Positions 1 to 12,620 of a stretch of 64,000 nucleotides of DNA are shown here, piece after piece. Within the stretch, counting starts at the first letter, position 1, and the number at the start of each line of letters is the position of its first letter. Where the stretch lies: assembly GCA_023055505.1 (NCBI GenBank), contig JALIRH010000097.1, forward strand, positions 1,005,001 through 1,069,000, in the 5' to 3' direction. This stretch comes from Callipepla californica brunnescens. Lineage: Eukaryota; Chordata; Aves; Galliformes; Odontophoridae. Under the pieces are notes generated by a model. It searched no databases and had not been told where the DNA came from. It saw only the letters and a program-made list of their open reading frames with translations. The translations under genes and the position numbers were made by a program.

Positions 1-3000
1 TGCTACTTTTGCCGCTGAAGAAAGACGCCAGTCAGACGTCAGCTGCCGTGCACTGAATCGCGGCTTTTCAAAAATCAGCCGGTAGCGGTCTAATTCCAAC
101 AAATCGCGGTTTACACATGAAAGTGACTCCGTTTCAGGAGATGTAAGTGAATGTATGCTGGATCCCAATGTTAGTGGGAGGGAAAGTTTCTGTTGTCATT
201 CTGCTCTGTTACTGTATGCAACGTATGTCTGCATCATTCATTCATCTGCGAGCACGTTTTCATAATTTTCTCTGACCAGTGTTGTTATCCTTTTTAGTAC
301 ATCTAGTTAATACCGTCACACTTGTTTTACTTGTCGAACACAAGTATCTTTCTGATTCTCTTTTGGAACGGTATGGTATTCAGACCTAAGGAAGTGAAAT
401 AGTAGCGTTAAGTACGTAAAGCTGTTTCTTTTACCAAATGTATGTGTGATTCACCGCTTCTAAGTGTTCCCCAAAACACACTGTCATCGGAGCATTGCTA
501 AAGCCACCTTTAACATGCAGAGCAAATAGGCAGCTGTTTAATGTTTGAACCGCGAATAACTGCGGGTTCTTCTCGAATCGCATCAACCGCGGCTACTGCT
601 GCTTTTGCCGCTGAAGAAAGACGATGAAGAACACTGTCAGCGGAGAGTTGCAAAAGCCTTCTTTAACAGGCAAAGCAAACCGGCAGCGTGTTAATGTTCA
701 AACCGCGAATAACCGTGTATCAGGTTTGAATCGAACCAATGGCAGCTACTGCTGCTTTTGCCTCTGAAGAAAGACGCCACATAGACGGCAGAAGTGCACT
801 GACGCGGCTTTTCAAAAATCAGCCCGTAGCGGTCTAATTCCAGAAATTCGCGGTTTACACGTGAAAGTGACTCCAATTCTGATGTTGTAGGAGAATGTGT
901 GCTGGATCCCAGTGTTAGTGAGAGGGAAAGTTTTGATTCTCATTCTGCTCTGCTCCTGAATGCAACGTATGTCTGCATCATTCATTCATCTGCGAGCACG
1001 TTTTCATTCTTTTCTCTGACCAGTGCTGTTATCCTTTTTACTTCCTTAATCTAACACATTCACTTCAATTTTCTTACAATACACGTGCATCTTTCTCATT
1101 CTCTCTCAAAAAGGTATGTTTGTCAGAACTATGGAAGCAATGGAGAGGCGTTAAGTACAGAAAGCTGTTTCCTCTCCCAAAGGCGTGTGTGATTCCACCG
1201 CTTCTAAATGTTCCCCAGTTAACCTTGTCACCGGAGCATCGGAATAGCTCCCTTTAAGAAGCAGAGCAAAGGGGCCGAGAGTTTGATGCTTGAACCGCGC
1301 TTAGCCGCGGATTCCGATTCAATCGCGTCAATCGCGGCTCCTGCTGCTTTTGCCGCTGAGAAAGACGCCAGTCAGACGGCAGAAGTGTACTGAATCGCGG
1401 CTTTCCAATAATCAGCCGGTAGCGGTCCAACTCCAACAAATCGCGGTTTACACGTGAAAGTGACTCCGTTTCAGGAGCTATAAGTGAAAGTACGCTGGAT
1501 CCCAATGTTAGTGGGAGGGAAAGTTTTGATTCTCATTCTGCTCTGCTACTGAATGCAACATATGTCTGCATCATTCATTCATCTGCGAGCACGTTTTCAT
1601 GCTTTTCTCTGACCAGTTCTGTTATCCTTTTTACTTCCTTAATCTAACACATTCACTTCAATTTTCTTACAATACACGTGCATCTTTCTCATTCTCTCTC
1701 AAAAAGGTATGTTTTTCAAAACTATGGAACAATGGAGAGGCGTTAAGTACAGAAAGCTGTTTCCTCTCCCAAAGGCGTGTGTGATTCCACCGCTTCTAAA
1801 TGTTCCCCAGAAAACCTTGTCACCGGAGCATCGGAATAGCTCCCTTTAAGAAGCAGAGCAAAGAGGCCGAGAGTTTTCTGCTCGAATCGCGCTTAGCCGC
1901 GGATTCCGCTCGAATCGCATCAATCGTGGCTCCTGCTGCTTTTGCCACTGAAGAAAGACGCCAGTCAGACGGCAGAAGAACACTGAATCGCGTCTTCAAT
2001 AATCAGCTGGTAGCGGTCCAACTCCATCATATAGCGGTTTACATGTGAAAGTGACTCCGTTTCAGGAGTTGTAAGTGAATGTATGCTGGATCCCAATGTA
2101 GTGGGAGGGAAAGTTTTGCTTTTCATTCTTCTCTTTTACTGAATGCAACGTATGTCTGAATCGTTCTTACATCTACGAGCACATTTTCATTCTTTTCTCT
2201 GACTAGTGTTGTTACCTTTTTAGTACCTCTAATTAACGCATGAAAAAACTTTTTCATGTCGAACACAAGTATCTTTCCGATTCTCCTTTGGTACAGTATG
2301 GTATTCAGAGTTAAAGAAGCAAAATAGAAACAAAAAAAAAGAAACAAAATAGATACTTAAAGCTGTTTCTTTTACCAAATGCATTGTGTGATTCCACCTC
2401 TTCAAATGTTTTCGTTCTTTTCTATGACCAGTGTTGTTATTCTTTTTAATACCTCTAGTTAAAACCGTCAAACAACTTCTTATTGTGGAACACAAGGATC
2501 TTTCCGATTCTCATTTGGAACGGTATGGTATTCAGATCTAAAGGAGCAAAATAGAATCGTTTATTACGGAAAGCTGTTTCTTCTACTAAATGCATTATGT
2601 GATTCCACCGCTTCTAAATGTTCCCCAAAAACTCTGTCACAGGAGCACTGCAAAAGCCACCTTTAACACGCACAGCAAACCGGCAGCGAGCTTTATGTTT
2701 GAACCGTGCAGAACAGCGTATTCACTCGAATCGAACCAATCGCGGCTACTGCAGATTTTGTCGTTTAAGAAAGATGCGCATCAAAGAGTTGCTGTGTACT
2801 GAATCGCGGCTACAATAATCAGCCGGTAAAGGTCCTATTCCAACATATCGAAGATTATACGTGAAAGTGACTCCTTCTTAAGGAGTTGTAAGTGAATGTA
2901 TGCTGGATCGCAATGTTTATGGGAGGGAAAGTTTTGATTCTCATTCTGCTCTACTACTGAATGCAACGCATGTCTGCATCATTCATTCATCTGCGAGCAC

Positions 3001-5385
3001 GTTTTCATTCTTTTCTCTGGCCAGCGTTATTGTCCTTTTTAGTACCTCTAGTTAATTCCGTCACCCAAGTTTTTCTTGCAAAACAAACTGATTATTCCCT
3101 TTTTCATTTGGAACGATCTGGTATTCTGATCTAAGGAAGTGAAATAGTAGCGTTAAGTACGTAAAGCTGTTTCTTCTACCAAATGTATGTGTGATTCACC
3201 GCTTCTACGTGTTCCCCAAAAACACTGTCAGCGGAGAGTTGCAAAAGCCTTCTTTAACAAGCAAAGCAAACCGGCATCGTGTTAACGTTCGAACCGCGAA
3301 AAACGAGTATCAGGTTTGAATCGCATCAACCGCGGCTACTGCTGCTTTTGCCGCTGAAGAAAGACGCCAATCAGATGGCAGAAGTGCACTGAATCGCGGC
3401 TTTTCAAAAATCAGCCCGTAGCGGTCTTATTCCATCAATTCGCGTTTTACACGTGAAAGTGACTCCAGTTCTGATGTTGTACAAGAATGTGTGCTGGATC
3501 CCTGTTTTAACCCGAGGTAAAGTTTTGATTCTCATTCTGCTCTGCTCCTGAATGCAACGTACGTCTGCATCATTCATTCATCTGCGAGCACGTTTTCATT
3601 CTTTTCTCTGATCAGTCTGTTACCTTTTTACTTCCTAAATCGAACACATTCACTTCAATTTTCTTACAATACACGTGGATCTTTCTCATTCTCTCTCAAA
3701 AAGGTATGCTTTTCAAAACTATGGAACAATGGAGAGGCGTTAAGTACGGAAAGCTGTTTCCTCTCCCAAAGGCGTGTGTGATTTCACCGCTTCTAAATGT
3801 TCCCCAGAAAACCTTGTCACCGGAGCATCGGAATAGCTCCCTTTAAGAAGCAGAGCAAAGCGGCCGAGAGTTTTATGTTCTAACCGCGCTTAGACGCGGA
3901 TTCCGATCGAATCGCGTCAATCGCGGCTCCTGCTGTTTTTGCCGCTGAAGAAAGACGCCAGTCAGACGGCAGAAGTGCACTGAACTGCGTCTTCAATAGT
4001 CAGCCGGTAGCGGTCCTATTCCAACAAATCGCGTTTTACACGTGAAAGTGACTCCGTTTCAGGAGTCGTAAGTGAATGTATGCTGGATCCCAATGTTAGT
4101 GAGAGGGAAAGTTTTGATTCTCATTCTTCTCTGTTACTGTATGCAACGTATGTCTGAATCGTTCTTTAATTTACGAGCACGTTTTCATAATTTTCTGTGA
4201 CCAGTGTTGTTATCCTTTTTAGTACCTCTAGTTAATGCATGAAAAAACTTTTTCATGTCGAACACAAGTATCTTTCCGATTCTCCTTTGGTACGGTATGG
4301 TATTCAGAGTTAAAGAAGCAAAATAGAAACGTTCACTATGTAAAGCTGTTTCTTCAACTAAATGCATTGTGTGATTCCACCTCTTCTAAATGTTCCCCAA
4401 AAACACTTTCATCGGAGCATTGCTAAAACCACCTTTAACATGCACAGCAAACCGGCAACGAGCTTTATGTTTGAACCACGACGAACCGCATATACAGCTA
4501 GAATCGAACCAATCGAGGTTACTGCAGATTTTGCCGTTTAAGAAAGATGCGCATCACCCAGCTGCCGTTTACTGAATCGCGGCTTCAGTAATCAGCCGGT
4601 AGCGATCCAAGTGCAACAAATCGCGGTTTACACGTGAAAGTGACTCCGTTTCAGGAGTTGTATGTGAATGTATGCTGGATCCCAATGTTAGTGAGAGGGA
4701 AAGTTTTGATTCTCATTCTGCTCTGCTACTGAACGAAACGTATGTCTGCATCATTCATTCATCTGCGAGCACGTTTTCATTCTTTTCTCTGACCAGTGCT
4801 GTTATCTTTTTTACTTCCTCCATCTAACACATTCACTTCAATTTTCTTACAATACACCTGGATCTTTCTCATTCTCTCTCAAAAAGGTATGTTTGTCAGA
4901 ACTATGGAAGCAATGGAGAGGCGTTAAGTACAGAAAGCTGTTTCCTCTCCCAAAGGCGTGTGTGATTCCACCGCTTCTAAATGTTCCCCAGAAAACCTTG
5001 TCACCGGAGCATCGGAATAGCTCCCTTTAAGAAGCAGAGCAAAGCGGCCGAGAGTTTGATGCTCGAACCGCGAATAACTGCGGGTTCCTCTCGAATCGCA
5101 TCAATCGCGGCTCCTGCTGCTTTTGCCGCTGAAGAAAGACGCCAGTCAGCCGGCTGCCGTGCACTCAATAGCGCCTTCTCTAATCAGCCGGCATCGGTCC
5201 TTATTCCAACTAGGCACGGTTTAAGACCTGAAAGTCACTCCGTTCTTGATGAGTACAGAAAACACGTGCTGGATCCCGATGTTATTGGTCTGGAACTTTC
5301 TCTTCTCTTTCTGCTCTGCTACTGAATGTCAAGTATGTCTGCATCATTCCTTCATCTGCGTCTACGTTTTCCTACTTTTTCTCTC
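1..5385. repeat. Tandem satellite, unit about 590 bp, roughly nine units
   Basis: The same succession of blocks recurs: a TGTGATTCCACCGCTTCTAA block, a block around GGAGCATCGGAATAGCTCCC, a CTGAAGAAAGACGCCAGTCA block, GTGAAAGTGACTCC, then a T-rich stretch. GTGAAAGTGACTCC recurs near 120, 860, 1455, 2046, 2861, 3459, 4045, 4636 and 5228, so most spacings are 587-597 bp. Two spacings are longer because of partial duplications near 590-745 and 2386-2597. The units are diverged from each other but clearly homologous. Short plus-strand ORFs recur at the same place in several units, for example at 1800-2048 and 4981-5325. They change length and frame between units and I do not regard them as genes. 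I do not recognise the satellite family. Confidence 0.9.
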
Positions 5386-7030
5386 ACCTTCTTGATGGCC
5401 TTTTTCTTACCGCCTTCAAACACCGTCTCTCCTCTTTTCCTTTCCATACACATGAACCTCTCTGATTCCTCAAACTAAGCCTACCCCTCATCCTAAACCT
5501 AAATCTACACAAAAACCTAACACTAACCCCAACGCTCTTCTTCTTACACCAACACTTCCACCAACCCGAAACCAAACCCTCATCCTAACCCTAGTACTAA
5601 ACCCTACTTTTCTCCTAAACCTCTACCAAACCCGAACCCGAAAAATCCAAACACCAACCCGATTCCTATCATTTCACATCACCTTCACCCAAATTCAAAC
5701 CCTAGGCCTAGCCCTTCTCTCTCTTCAAACAAACCTGCACCTAAACCTTACCGCAAATCTCATCCTAAACCTAACCCTTACATTTGCCCTAGCCATAACA
5801 AGAACCGTCTTCCTAGACCTAACCCTATCTTCAACCCTTAACCTAACCTAACCCTAATCCTATCAAGAATCCCAACCCTCTGACACTAACCCAAAACCCA
5901 ATTGGAAACCTAATCCTACTCCTAACCTTAACCCTATCCCAAGGCCTAACCTTACCGTGAGCCCTACACTCCAACTAACTCTACCCCTAACCCTAACACA
6001 AATGGAATCCTAAAACAAAACCTAATCCTAACCCTAAAACTAATCCTAACACCAGAACACAACCTCATCCTAGCCAGAAATCTAGACAGAAATTCAAAAC
6101 TATCCCAAACACTAACTCTCACCCTAACACCAACCCCAACTTTAAACCCAAGACTAAACCCAACACAAAGCATCAGATTACCACAAGGCTCACCTAACTC
6201 TAACCCCAACCCGAACACTAATTCTTACCCACATCCCAATCCAAACACAAACCCTTTTCCAATTCCAAACCCAAAAGAATCACAAAATGAAACCCAAGGC
6301 CTACCATTTCAGCCTAAGGATCAAACTAGCCCTACCCCGAAACCAAACACTACATCTAACCCTAACCCAAAACTTAAACCAAACACCAACCGTGAAAATT
6401 CACCTTACCCTAATCCCAAATAGAACGGGAACCCTACCCAAACCCTAAGCCCACTTCTGTCCCTGTCACTAACCTGAAACCTAATTCTAAACAGAATTGT
6501 CATCCTAATGGTATTCCAAAGCCTAATCCTACTCTGAACTTGACGCTCAAACTAACCCTACCCCTAACCCCGAACACCAATCGAAACCTCAACCTAAACC
6601 AAACACTACACTTAAACCTTACCCTAACACTAACACATACGCTAAAGCTAAACCTCACCCTACTCTCCCCCTTACACACCAGCTAACCCTGCCTCAATCC
6701 CTACATACAGATCAAATCCGAAACCTAAACCTAACCCTAAACCTCAACTTCATGCTAACATCAACACTCAACCTAATCCTATCCCTAAATAGAATCATCA
6801 CATTGAGAAACACTTTCTCCCTAACCCTAATCCTAAATCGAATCCGAAACCTCAAAGAATCCCAAACCCTTTCCATAGCTCTAACCCAATGCTGAACCCT
6901 ACCCTGACCCATTTTCACTACCCCTTACCATAAAACTAAATCAACACCAAAACCCACCCCTGACACTAAACCTAACACTAATTCTTATCCTAACCCTAAC
7001 CCAAACACTTACCCTAATCCTAACCAAAAC
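5386..7030. repeat. Degenerate CCCTAA telomere-like block, left part
   Basis: From about 5450 the plus strand is made of CCTAACCCTAA-type words with many substitutions and indels (CCTAATCC, CCTAAACC, CAAACCC). The orientation is C-rich on the plus strand. The words are far from perfect telomeric repeat, so this is old interstitial or subtelomeric sequence and not a live chromosome end. The transition from the 590-bp satellite at 5386-5450 is gradual. Arginine-rich and valine-rich ORFs here are products of the 6-bp periodicity. Confidence 0.85.
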
Positions 7031-8699
7031 CAATCCTCTTTCCTCCCATCTTTTTCCCAAGGTATGGACTACCCCATACGCATACCTAGAATCTGTAGAG
7101 ATAGTCCCAATGCTTCCTTTCAACATTTGAAGGGCTGTAAGGATTGCATATAATTTCACAGCCTGAGCTGACCACGTTCTGTCCAATGGTCCCGATTCAA
7201 TTACTGGAAATGTTTTCCCGTTTAGTAGAGCATCCCCTGATTTTCCTTTTCCTTCTACCACCCGGGAGGAGCCATCTACAAATCATTTGCCCCCTTCTAA
7301 TAATTTCTCCTCTTCTAAGTCCTCCCCTCTTTTAGCCTGATACTCTATACACTGAATGCAATCATGGCTTAAATTTTCATCTGGTTCCCCATAGAAAAAT
7401 TGAGCAGGATTTTGCAAACTTGTAGTTTCTATTTCTAATTGAGGAGAATGGATTAGGATTCCTTCCTATTTCAATAGTCTAGCGTCTGTAATCCACTTCT
7501 CTGCTTTTTCTTGTAGTACTCCCCTTACTGTCATGTGGAGTATACACTTGTAATTCACCCCCGAAAGTCATCTTCCCTGCTTCTTCTACTAACAGAGCTA
7601 CAGCAACTATTGATCGTAGACAGGTAGGCCACCCACGGCTAACGGGATCCAAGAGTTTTGAAAAGTATCCTGCTGGCTTCTTCTTCCCGGCCCATTCCTG
7701 GCTCACTACTCCAAAAGCGATCCCTTCGTCTGTATTTACAAAAAGGTAAAATGGGCTTTTTAGATCAGGTAAGCTTAACGCTGGTGCATGAAGAAGATCT
7801 ACCTTGAAGTCTTCTAATCTTTGCTCATCCTCCTGGCTCCACTTTCTTCAGCCATCTCGTACTAGTTTCTTCTATAAAAGCTTTACCTTACTGCTATCAT
7901 TCTCAATCCATTGTCGACAGCATCCTAGCAGCCCTAACATCTGCCTCACCTGCCTCTTGCCTCTTGGGGCTTTTAAAGATCAAATCCCATTTGCCCGTTC
8001 TGGATCTAATGTCTTATTTCCCTTGCTTAACCAATGTCCCAAATATTTCACTTCCTCTTCTGTAAATTGGCATTTTGCCTTTGAAACTTGGAACCCCTTT
8101 GAACCAAAGAAATTCAGTAGTTTAATGCTCTCCTGTCTAACCGTCTCCTCGACTGCTCCAGCTAATAGTAAGTCATCTACATATTGCACTAAGGTTACCT
8201 GTGGGTTTGGTTCATCAGTTTTTAGTACTTGCTCAAGGGCTTGTCCAAACAAGTTAGGGGATTCTGTGAATCCCTGTGGGAGCACTGTCCCTCTGAGTTG
8301 TTGTTTTCTATGGGTGTTTGGATCTTCCCACTCGAAGACAAAGTAGTCTCTGCATTCTGCCGTCAGGGGGCAGGTCCAAAAAGCATCCTTGAAATCAATT
8401 ACACTATCCTACTGAGATTCTGGCTTCAATTGACCGAGCAGGGTATAGGGGTTTGCCACTGCTGGGAAGCGGGGAATTGTTCTCTCCTTAATTTCCCTTG
8501 AGTCGTGGACCAATCTGTATGTGCCATAAGGTTTTTTTTACAGGGAGTATGGGAGTATTCTAGGGAGACATACAGGGCTCTAATAGTTCTTTAGATATTA
8601 ATCTCTCCATTTCAGGTTGTAGCCCTGATTTACCTTCCTGTGAAATGGGATAATGTTTCATCCTAATTGGAATGCCTGAGTCCTTTAGAATCACTTCAA
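7031..8699 (-). pseudogene. pol: Broken pol: reverse transcriptase and partial RNase H, class I ERV
   Basis: Reverse transcriptase remnant in several frames. The N-terminal RT approach (MKHYPIS and ELLEPC) lies at 8560-8690. The catalytic palm lies at 7980-8285 with LPQGFTESP and QYVDDLLLAG (the YxDD box) followed by the KYLGH block. The connection domain at 7479-7706 reads GYFSKLLDPV and GWPTCLR. The RNase H start at about 7031-7261 includes STDSRYA. The coding sequence then runs directly into CCCTAA words, so RNase H is truncated and integrase is absent. Stops and frame changes between the pieces rule out a working enzyme. Confidence 0.85.
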
Positions 8700-9119
8700 A
8701 GGGTTCTATGTCTAACTTCCCTACTGATTCTGGACTATACCAAACTTCTGGGTTAATTCTAGCCTCATCTTCTATCGTTAGAGTACGTTGCTGAACAGTT
8801 AATTCTCTATCTTTTACTTCCAAATTTATTCCTAACTCCACAATTAAATCTCTCCCTAGCAAATTATATTCGGCTTCAGGTACCAATAAAAAAGACTCAG
8901 TTCCATAGGTGCTAGGTGATTCTATTTCTACCTGCTTTACAACAGGTACCATAAAAGGTTCCCCTTTTGCTCCAATTACTTGTAGCTCTTCCGAGGATAA
9001 AGAACATCCTCGAGGTAAATATTGAACAGTCGATCTTTCTGCCCCAGACTCTACCAAAAATCCCATTTCCTGACGCTGAGAACCCAATTTCAATTTTATC
9101 AAGGGCTCGTTTCTTTCCC
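8700..9119 (-). pseudogene. pro: Retroviral protease remnant, class I ERV
   Basis: It continues in frame from the nucleocapsid part in the open stretch 8560-9594. The active-site region reads GFLVESGAE where retroviral aspartic proteases have D-T/S-G. The catalytic aspartate is therefore glutamate in this copy. The downstream NLLGRDL motif, typical of the protease C-terminal core, is preserved. The stretch runs on into the N terminus of reverse transcriptase. I infer an inactive enzyme from the missing catalytic residue. Confidence 0.75.
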
Positions 9120-10609
9120 GGGTCCCCAGCACGTAGAGTCCCTGAACCCTTAAGTCCTCCTGAAACATTTTCTCGTCCCAGATTCTCTTTCTACAGTCTT
9201 TCTTCATGTGTCCCTTTTTCTGACAGTAGAAGCATTCTACTGTCCTCATATCTCTGGGTCTGTTCTGCTTGGGTTGAAGCGCATTGTCTGCCCGAGGAAT
9301 ATTCCCTCTTCTCCTTGCCTGGAACGCCCCCTTCTGTCCTTCTCTTACCGCGGCTATCAGACTTCCAGCTTGCCTCTTCTGAGCCTCCTCCTCTCTCCTT
9401 ACGTATACTTTCTGAGCCTCTCTCAGCAATTCGTCTAATCCTCTCTCCTGCCAGTCCTCCAGCTTCTCTAGTTTCCTTCCAATATCTGTCCAGGACCTAG
9501 CTACAAACTGCGTTTTCAGGAGAGCTCGCCCCATGGGGTAGCAGGATCTAATCCTGAATAGAACTGTACATTTCTGCATAGTCTCTCTAACCACTCAGTA
9601 GGGGGTTCATCTTTTTTCCGTTGCTTGCTAAAAGCCTTATTGATATTCTGTCCCCGAGGGACAGATTCTCTAATCCCTTGAATAATAATAGCTCACAAAT
9701 CTGCCATGTGCGTACCATGTTCCTGGCTCTGATTATCCCAATTGGGCCGCTGTAAGGGCCACTTTAGATCTGCTCCTGGGCCAGCCGGGTGTTGCTGATC
9801 CCAGATTCACGTACCTGCCCTCCTGATCATATCCCTTTCTTCTGCTGTAAATAGTATGCCCCAAAATGCCTGTGTTTCATCCCAGGTTTAAAGGCTGGGA
9901 CCTGAAGATTGATCTAGCCTCTCGGAGACCCCTCAAGGATCCTCCAGCAAATTCCCCATCTCCTTCTGAAATTCCCTTATGTATCTCCTGAGTTGAAGGG
10001 AACTGACACATAGCCAGCTCCTGGCTTTGATCCTCCGGTAGCTACAGGTATTTCTCTTAAAGAGAGAACGTTTCCTCCTTGACCCCTCTCCTGCCTAGCT
10101 TGCCTTCTAGTGATCCTTCTCCTAGGGAAGTCTAGGGGTTCACATTCAGGTTCATCTCCCAAGTCAGATTCAGCTTGCTCCGGCGGAGCCGCTGGATTCT
10201 GTTTGGGGGGAGCGTAAGGCGGGGGGATAGTGTATAATGTCCTCCTCTGTTGTATTCCTTTTTTTAATTAGGGGGAACAGAAAGGTTCCAATAGCAGATT
10301 CTACCCATCATTTGCATACTCACCATCTTCCAGATTAAAAGGCTGTTTTTCATTTGCATAAGCATTTAGAGCCTGGCAGATCCGGTCCTCAAAGGACCCA
10401 AATACTGGCCAGAACAGCTGATCTGCCCTTCTCTGCTTTCCTCCCCATACCTCCATACAATCACGTACCATCTTCACCTCACTCTTTCCTCGTCTAGAGG
10501 GAGAATCACCCCAATGTTTTAACATGAAACCTAGGGGGCTTTCTAGTGGTATGTCCAGTAGCTTTACCTGCGAGCTGTACCTAGAGTTCGGAGCTACAGG
10601 TCTCTGCAC
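9120..10609 (-). pseudogene. gag: Broken gag of the class I ERV
   Basis: Structural polyprotein remnant, now in several reading frames. The open stretch at 10301-10609 has a matrix-like start with PLGFMLKHW, as in gammaretroviral matrix proteins. The stretch at 9977-10162 has a basic, proline-containing linker followed by a capsid-like beginning (LREIPVA and VPFNS). The stretch at 9120-9594 holds the capsid C terminus and nucleocapsid with one zinc knuckle, CFYCQKKGHMKKDC (C-x2-C-x4-H-x4-C, intact), at about 9195-9240. Between about 9600 and 9977 the reading is interrupted by stops. Family assignment is solid; function is lost. Confidence 0.8.
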
Positions 10610-10686
10610 AGAAGTTACTCAGCCCAGGGGCCGTCCGAAGACGGGGTGCTCCCCTGGAGTGGGAATTCCACAGCAGAGTCGCCTGG

Positions 10687-10704
10687 ATCCGAGTCACGGC
10701 ACCA
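10687..10704 (-). other. Primer-binding site for tRNA-His
   Basis: The plus-strand 18-mer ATCCGAGTCACGGCACCA is the 3' end of a histidine tRNA. The minus strand therefore carries TGGTGCCGTGACTCGGAT, the classical histidine PBS as in the HERV-H type. It lies immediately inside the LTR end, which fixes both the orientation of the element and the LTR boundary. Confidence 0.9.
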
Positions 10705-10707
10705 AAT

Positions 10708-11173
10708 TGTTAGAGGTGTGAAGAGAACGATACACACCAACTGTTGCCAACAGTAAGGAATTTATTGAGCAAGCAATAAATGAGTGGAACAGCGTTGGGC
10801 GGCTGGGAGTCTCCTCTGCACCAGAGGTGCTCAACAGGGCCCCCCAACCCCTCTTTTCATTGTCCCTTATCTCTGCATTCATGTCTTATCTTTCTCTTCC
10901 TGGGCTGCGCTGCCTGTTATCTGGGGATCGTTCTCTGCCCCCCGGTGATCAAGATGATGAAGGCCATAGTTTTCCTCAGCTCCGATCACGCGCGCTCAAG
11001 AGATTTTCACTTCTTTTTCTTTTGCAGTTTCTCAGAAGGTCACTGCCATCTGTTGTTCATTGTCCAGGTGTTAGAACTAAGCCCTGTGGCTCCAACTTGC
11101 ACAAACTACAAAGTTTTTAGACAAAACATCGATATATCTATTTTGAGACTTCTACAAACTACATAGTTCTCAG
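10708..11173 (-). repeat. 5' LTR of the class I ERV
   Basis: The edge next to the internal region is clear: on the plus strand it begins TGTTAGAGG (TAACA end on the minus strand), three bases from the primer-binding site. A minus-strand AATAAA at 10759-10764 is a plausible polyadenylation signal near the R/U5 side. The outer edge is less certain. I place it near 11173 at TTCTCA, before about 80 bp of non-repeat sequence and the return of CCCTAA words. No second copy of this LTR is present in the window for comparison. Confidence 0.65.
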
Positions 11174-12620
11174 AAAAAAAAACACGCTGAAAAACACTGA
11201 CCCATCTGTCTCGAGTCGGTTTGATTAACAAGTAGAGAACTCATTTTTACCACAATCCATACCCTAAGCCTAACACTCACCTTAAACCTAACCCTAACCC
11301 TGTACCTAGCCTGAACCCTAAGCATAACCCTAAACCTATCCCTATTCCTATCCTCAACAGTAACCCAAACCCTAATCCTAACACTGACACTCAACCTAGT
11401 TCTAATGCTGTATCTAACCTTGGAACTAAAACAAACCCTATCCCTAAGCCTAATCCTAAATCGAATTCTAACCCTTACCTATACACTATCCCTATCCCCA
11501 AAACCCTTTTCCTATACCTAACCCTAACCACAATACTTACCTTAACCTAACCCTAACACCAATCCCAGGCCTAACCCTAACACTAACCTGAAACCTAATC
11601 CTATTCCTAACCTTAACCCTAACCAGAGGCCTAACCCTAATCTGACCCTTACACTCAAACTGACCCTGCCCCTAACCCTAAACACAGATCGCATCCTAAA
11701 CCTAAACCTAAACCTAAAACTTCCCCTAATGCTAACATGAACACTCAACCTAATCCTAGCTCTAAACACAATCATAAAACTGAGAAAAACTTTTTCCCTA
11801 ACCCTAATCCTAAATCTAATCTGAAACCTAAAACAATCCCAAACCCTTTCCCTATCTCTAACCCTAACCCAGAATCTAAACCTAACCCTATTACTAAACC
11901 CAATCTTACACCTAACCCTATTCCATAACCTAAACTTACCCTAACACTGTAAAACTCAATCTTTCCCTAATCGTAACCCTAACCCTAAACATAACCTTAC
12001 CCTAGTACTAAAATAAACTTACCCATAACCCTAACCCAAAACCTAACAGAACCCTAGCCCTAACCATAATCCTAACCCTAACTCAAACCCTAAATCTAAC
12101 ACTAATCCTTACCCTAAACAGAACTCGAAGCATTTCCCAAATCCTAATTCTAACTCTACCCTAGCCCTAACCCAAACTCAGACCCTACCACAAAACCCAA
12201 GTGGAAGCCCAACCCTAAACCTAACCAAAAGCATCAGATCACCACAACCCTCACCTAAATCTATCCCAAAACATGTTCCCAATATTAAACCAAATCCTAA
12301 TCCAAACACTAACCCTACAACTATTCCTAAACCTTTACTTAACACAAAGCCAAACCCGAGGCCGACCCCTTACCTCACCCTGACACTCAAACTAACCCTA
12401 CCCCTAACCCTACATACAAATCGAATCTAAATCTAACCCTAAACTTAACCCTAATGCTACTCCTAACATGAACAGTTCACCTACTTCTGTCCCTGACGCT
12501 AACACTCAAATTATCCCTAACCCTTACCCTAAACCGAAATCTACACCAAAACCTAACCCTAACCCTAACCCTGACCCTGAACCTGACCCTAACAATAGCC
12601 TAAACCCTAACCCTAACCAG
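11174..12620. repeat. Degenerate CCCTAA telomere-like block, right part
   Basis: About 80 bp of unassigned sequence (11174-11254) follows the LTR. After that the plus strand again consists of imperfect CCCTAA and CCTAAAC words up to about 12620. Some short runs such as CCCTAACCCTAACCCTAA near 12560-12610 are close to perfect. Orientation is the same as at 5386-7030, so the two parts were probably one block before the retroviral sequence came between them. Confidence 0.85.

Larger units (their letters stand above)
7031..11173 (-). mobile_element. Truncated class I endogenous retrovirus, tRNA-His primer type
   Basis: Read on the minus strand the order is LTR (10708-11173), primer-binding site, gag, protease, reverse transcriptase and the beginning of RNase H. 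The element then stops at about 7031 and telomere-like CCCTAA sequence takes over. There is no integrase, env or 3' LTR. Telomere-like repeat lies on both sides, so the element was either inserted into the array and lost its distal half, or the array expanded through it. RT motifs (LPQGF and YVDDLLLAG), a single CCHC knuckle and the PBS place it with gammaretrovirus-like class I elements. Reading frames are broken and it is not functional. Confidence 0.88.

Noticed and set aside
1800..5325. Repeated ORF starting MFPRKPCHRSIG in the 590-bp satellite as a gene family
   Set aside because: It is open for different lengths in only some units and broken in most; no recognisable domain.
5386..12620. 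Arginine- and valine-rich ORFs in the CCCTAA block as genes
   Set aside because: They reflect the hexamer periodicity and end wherever a repeat changes length.
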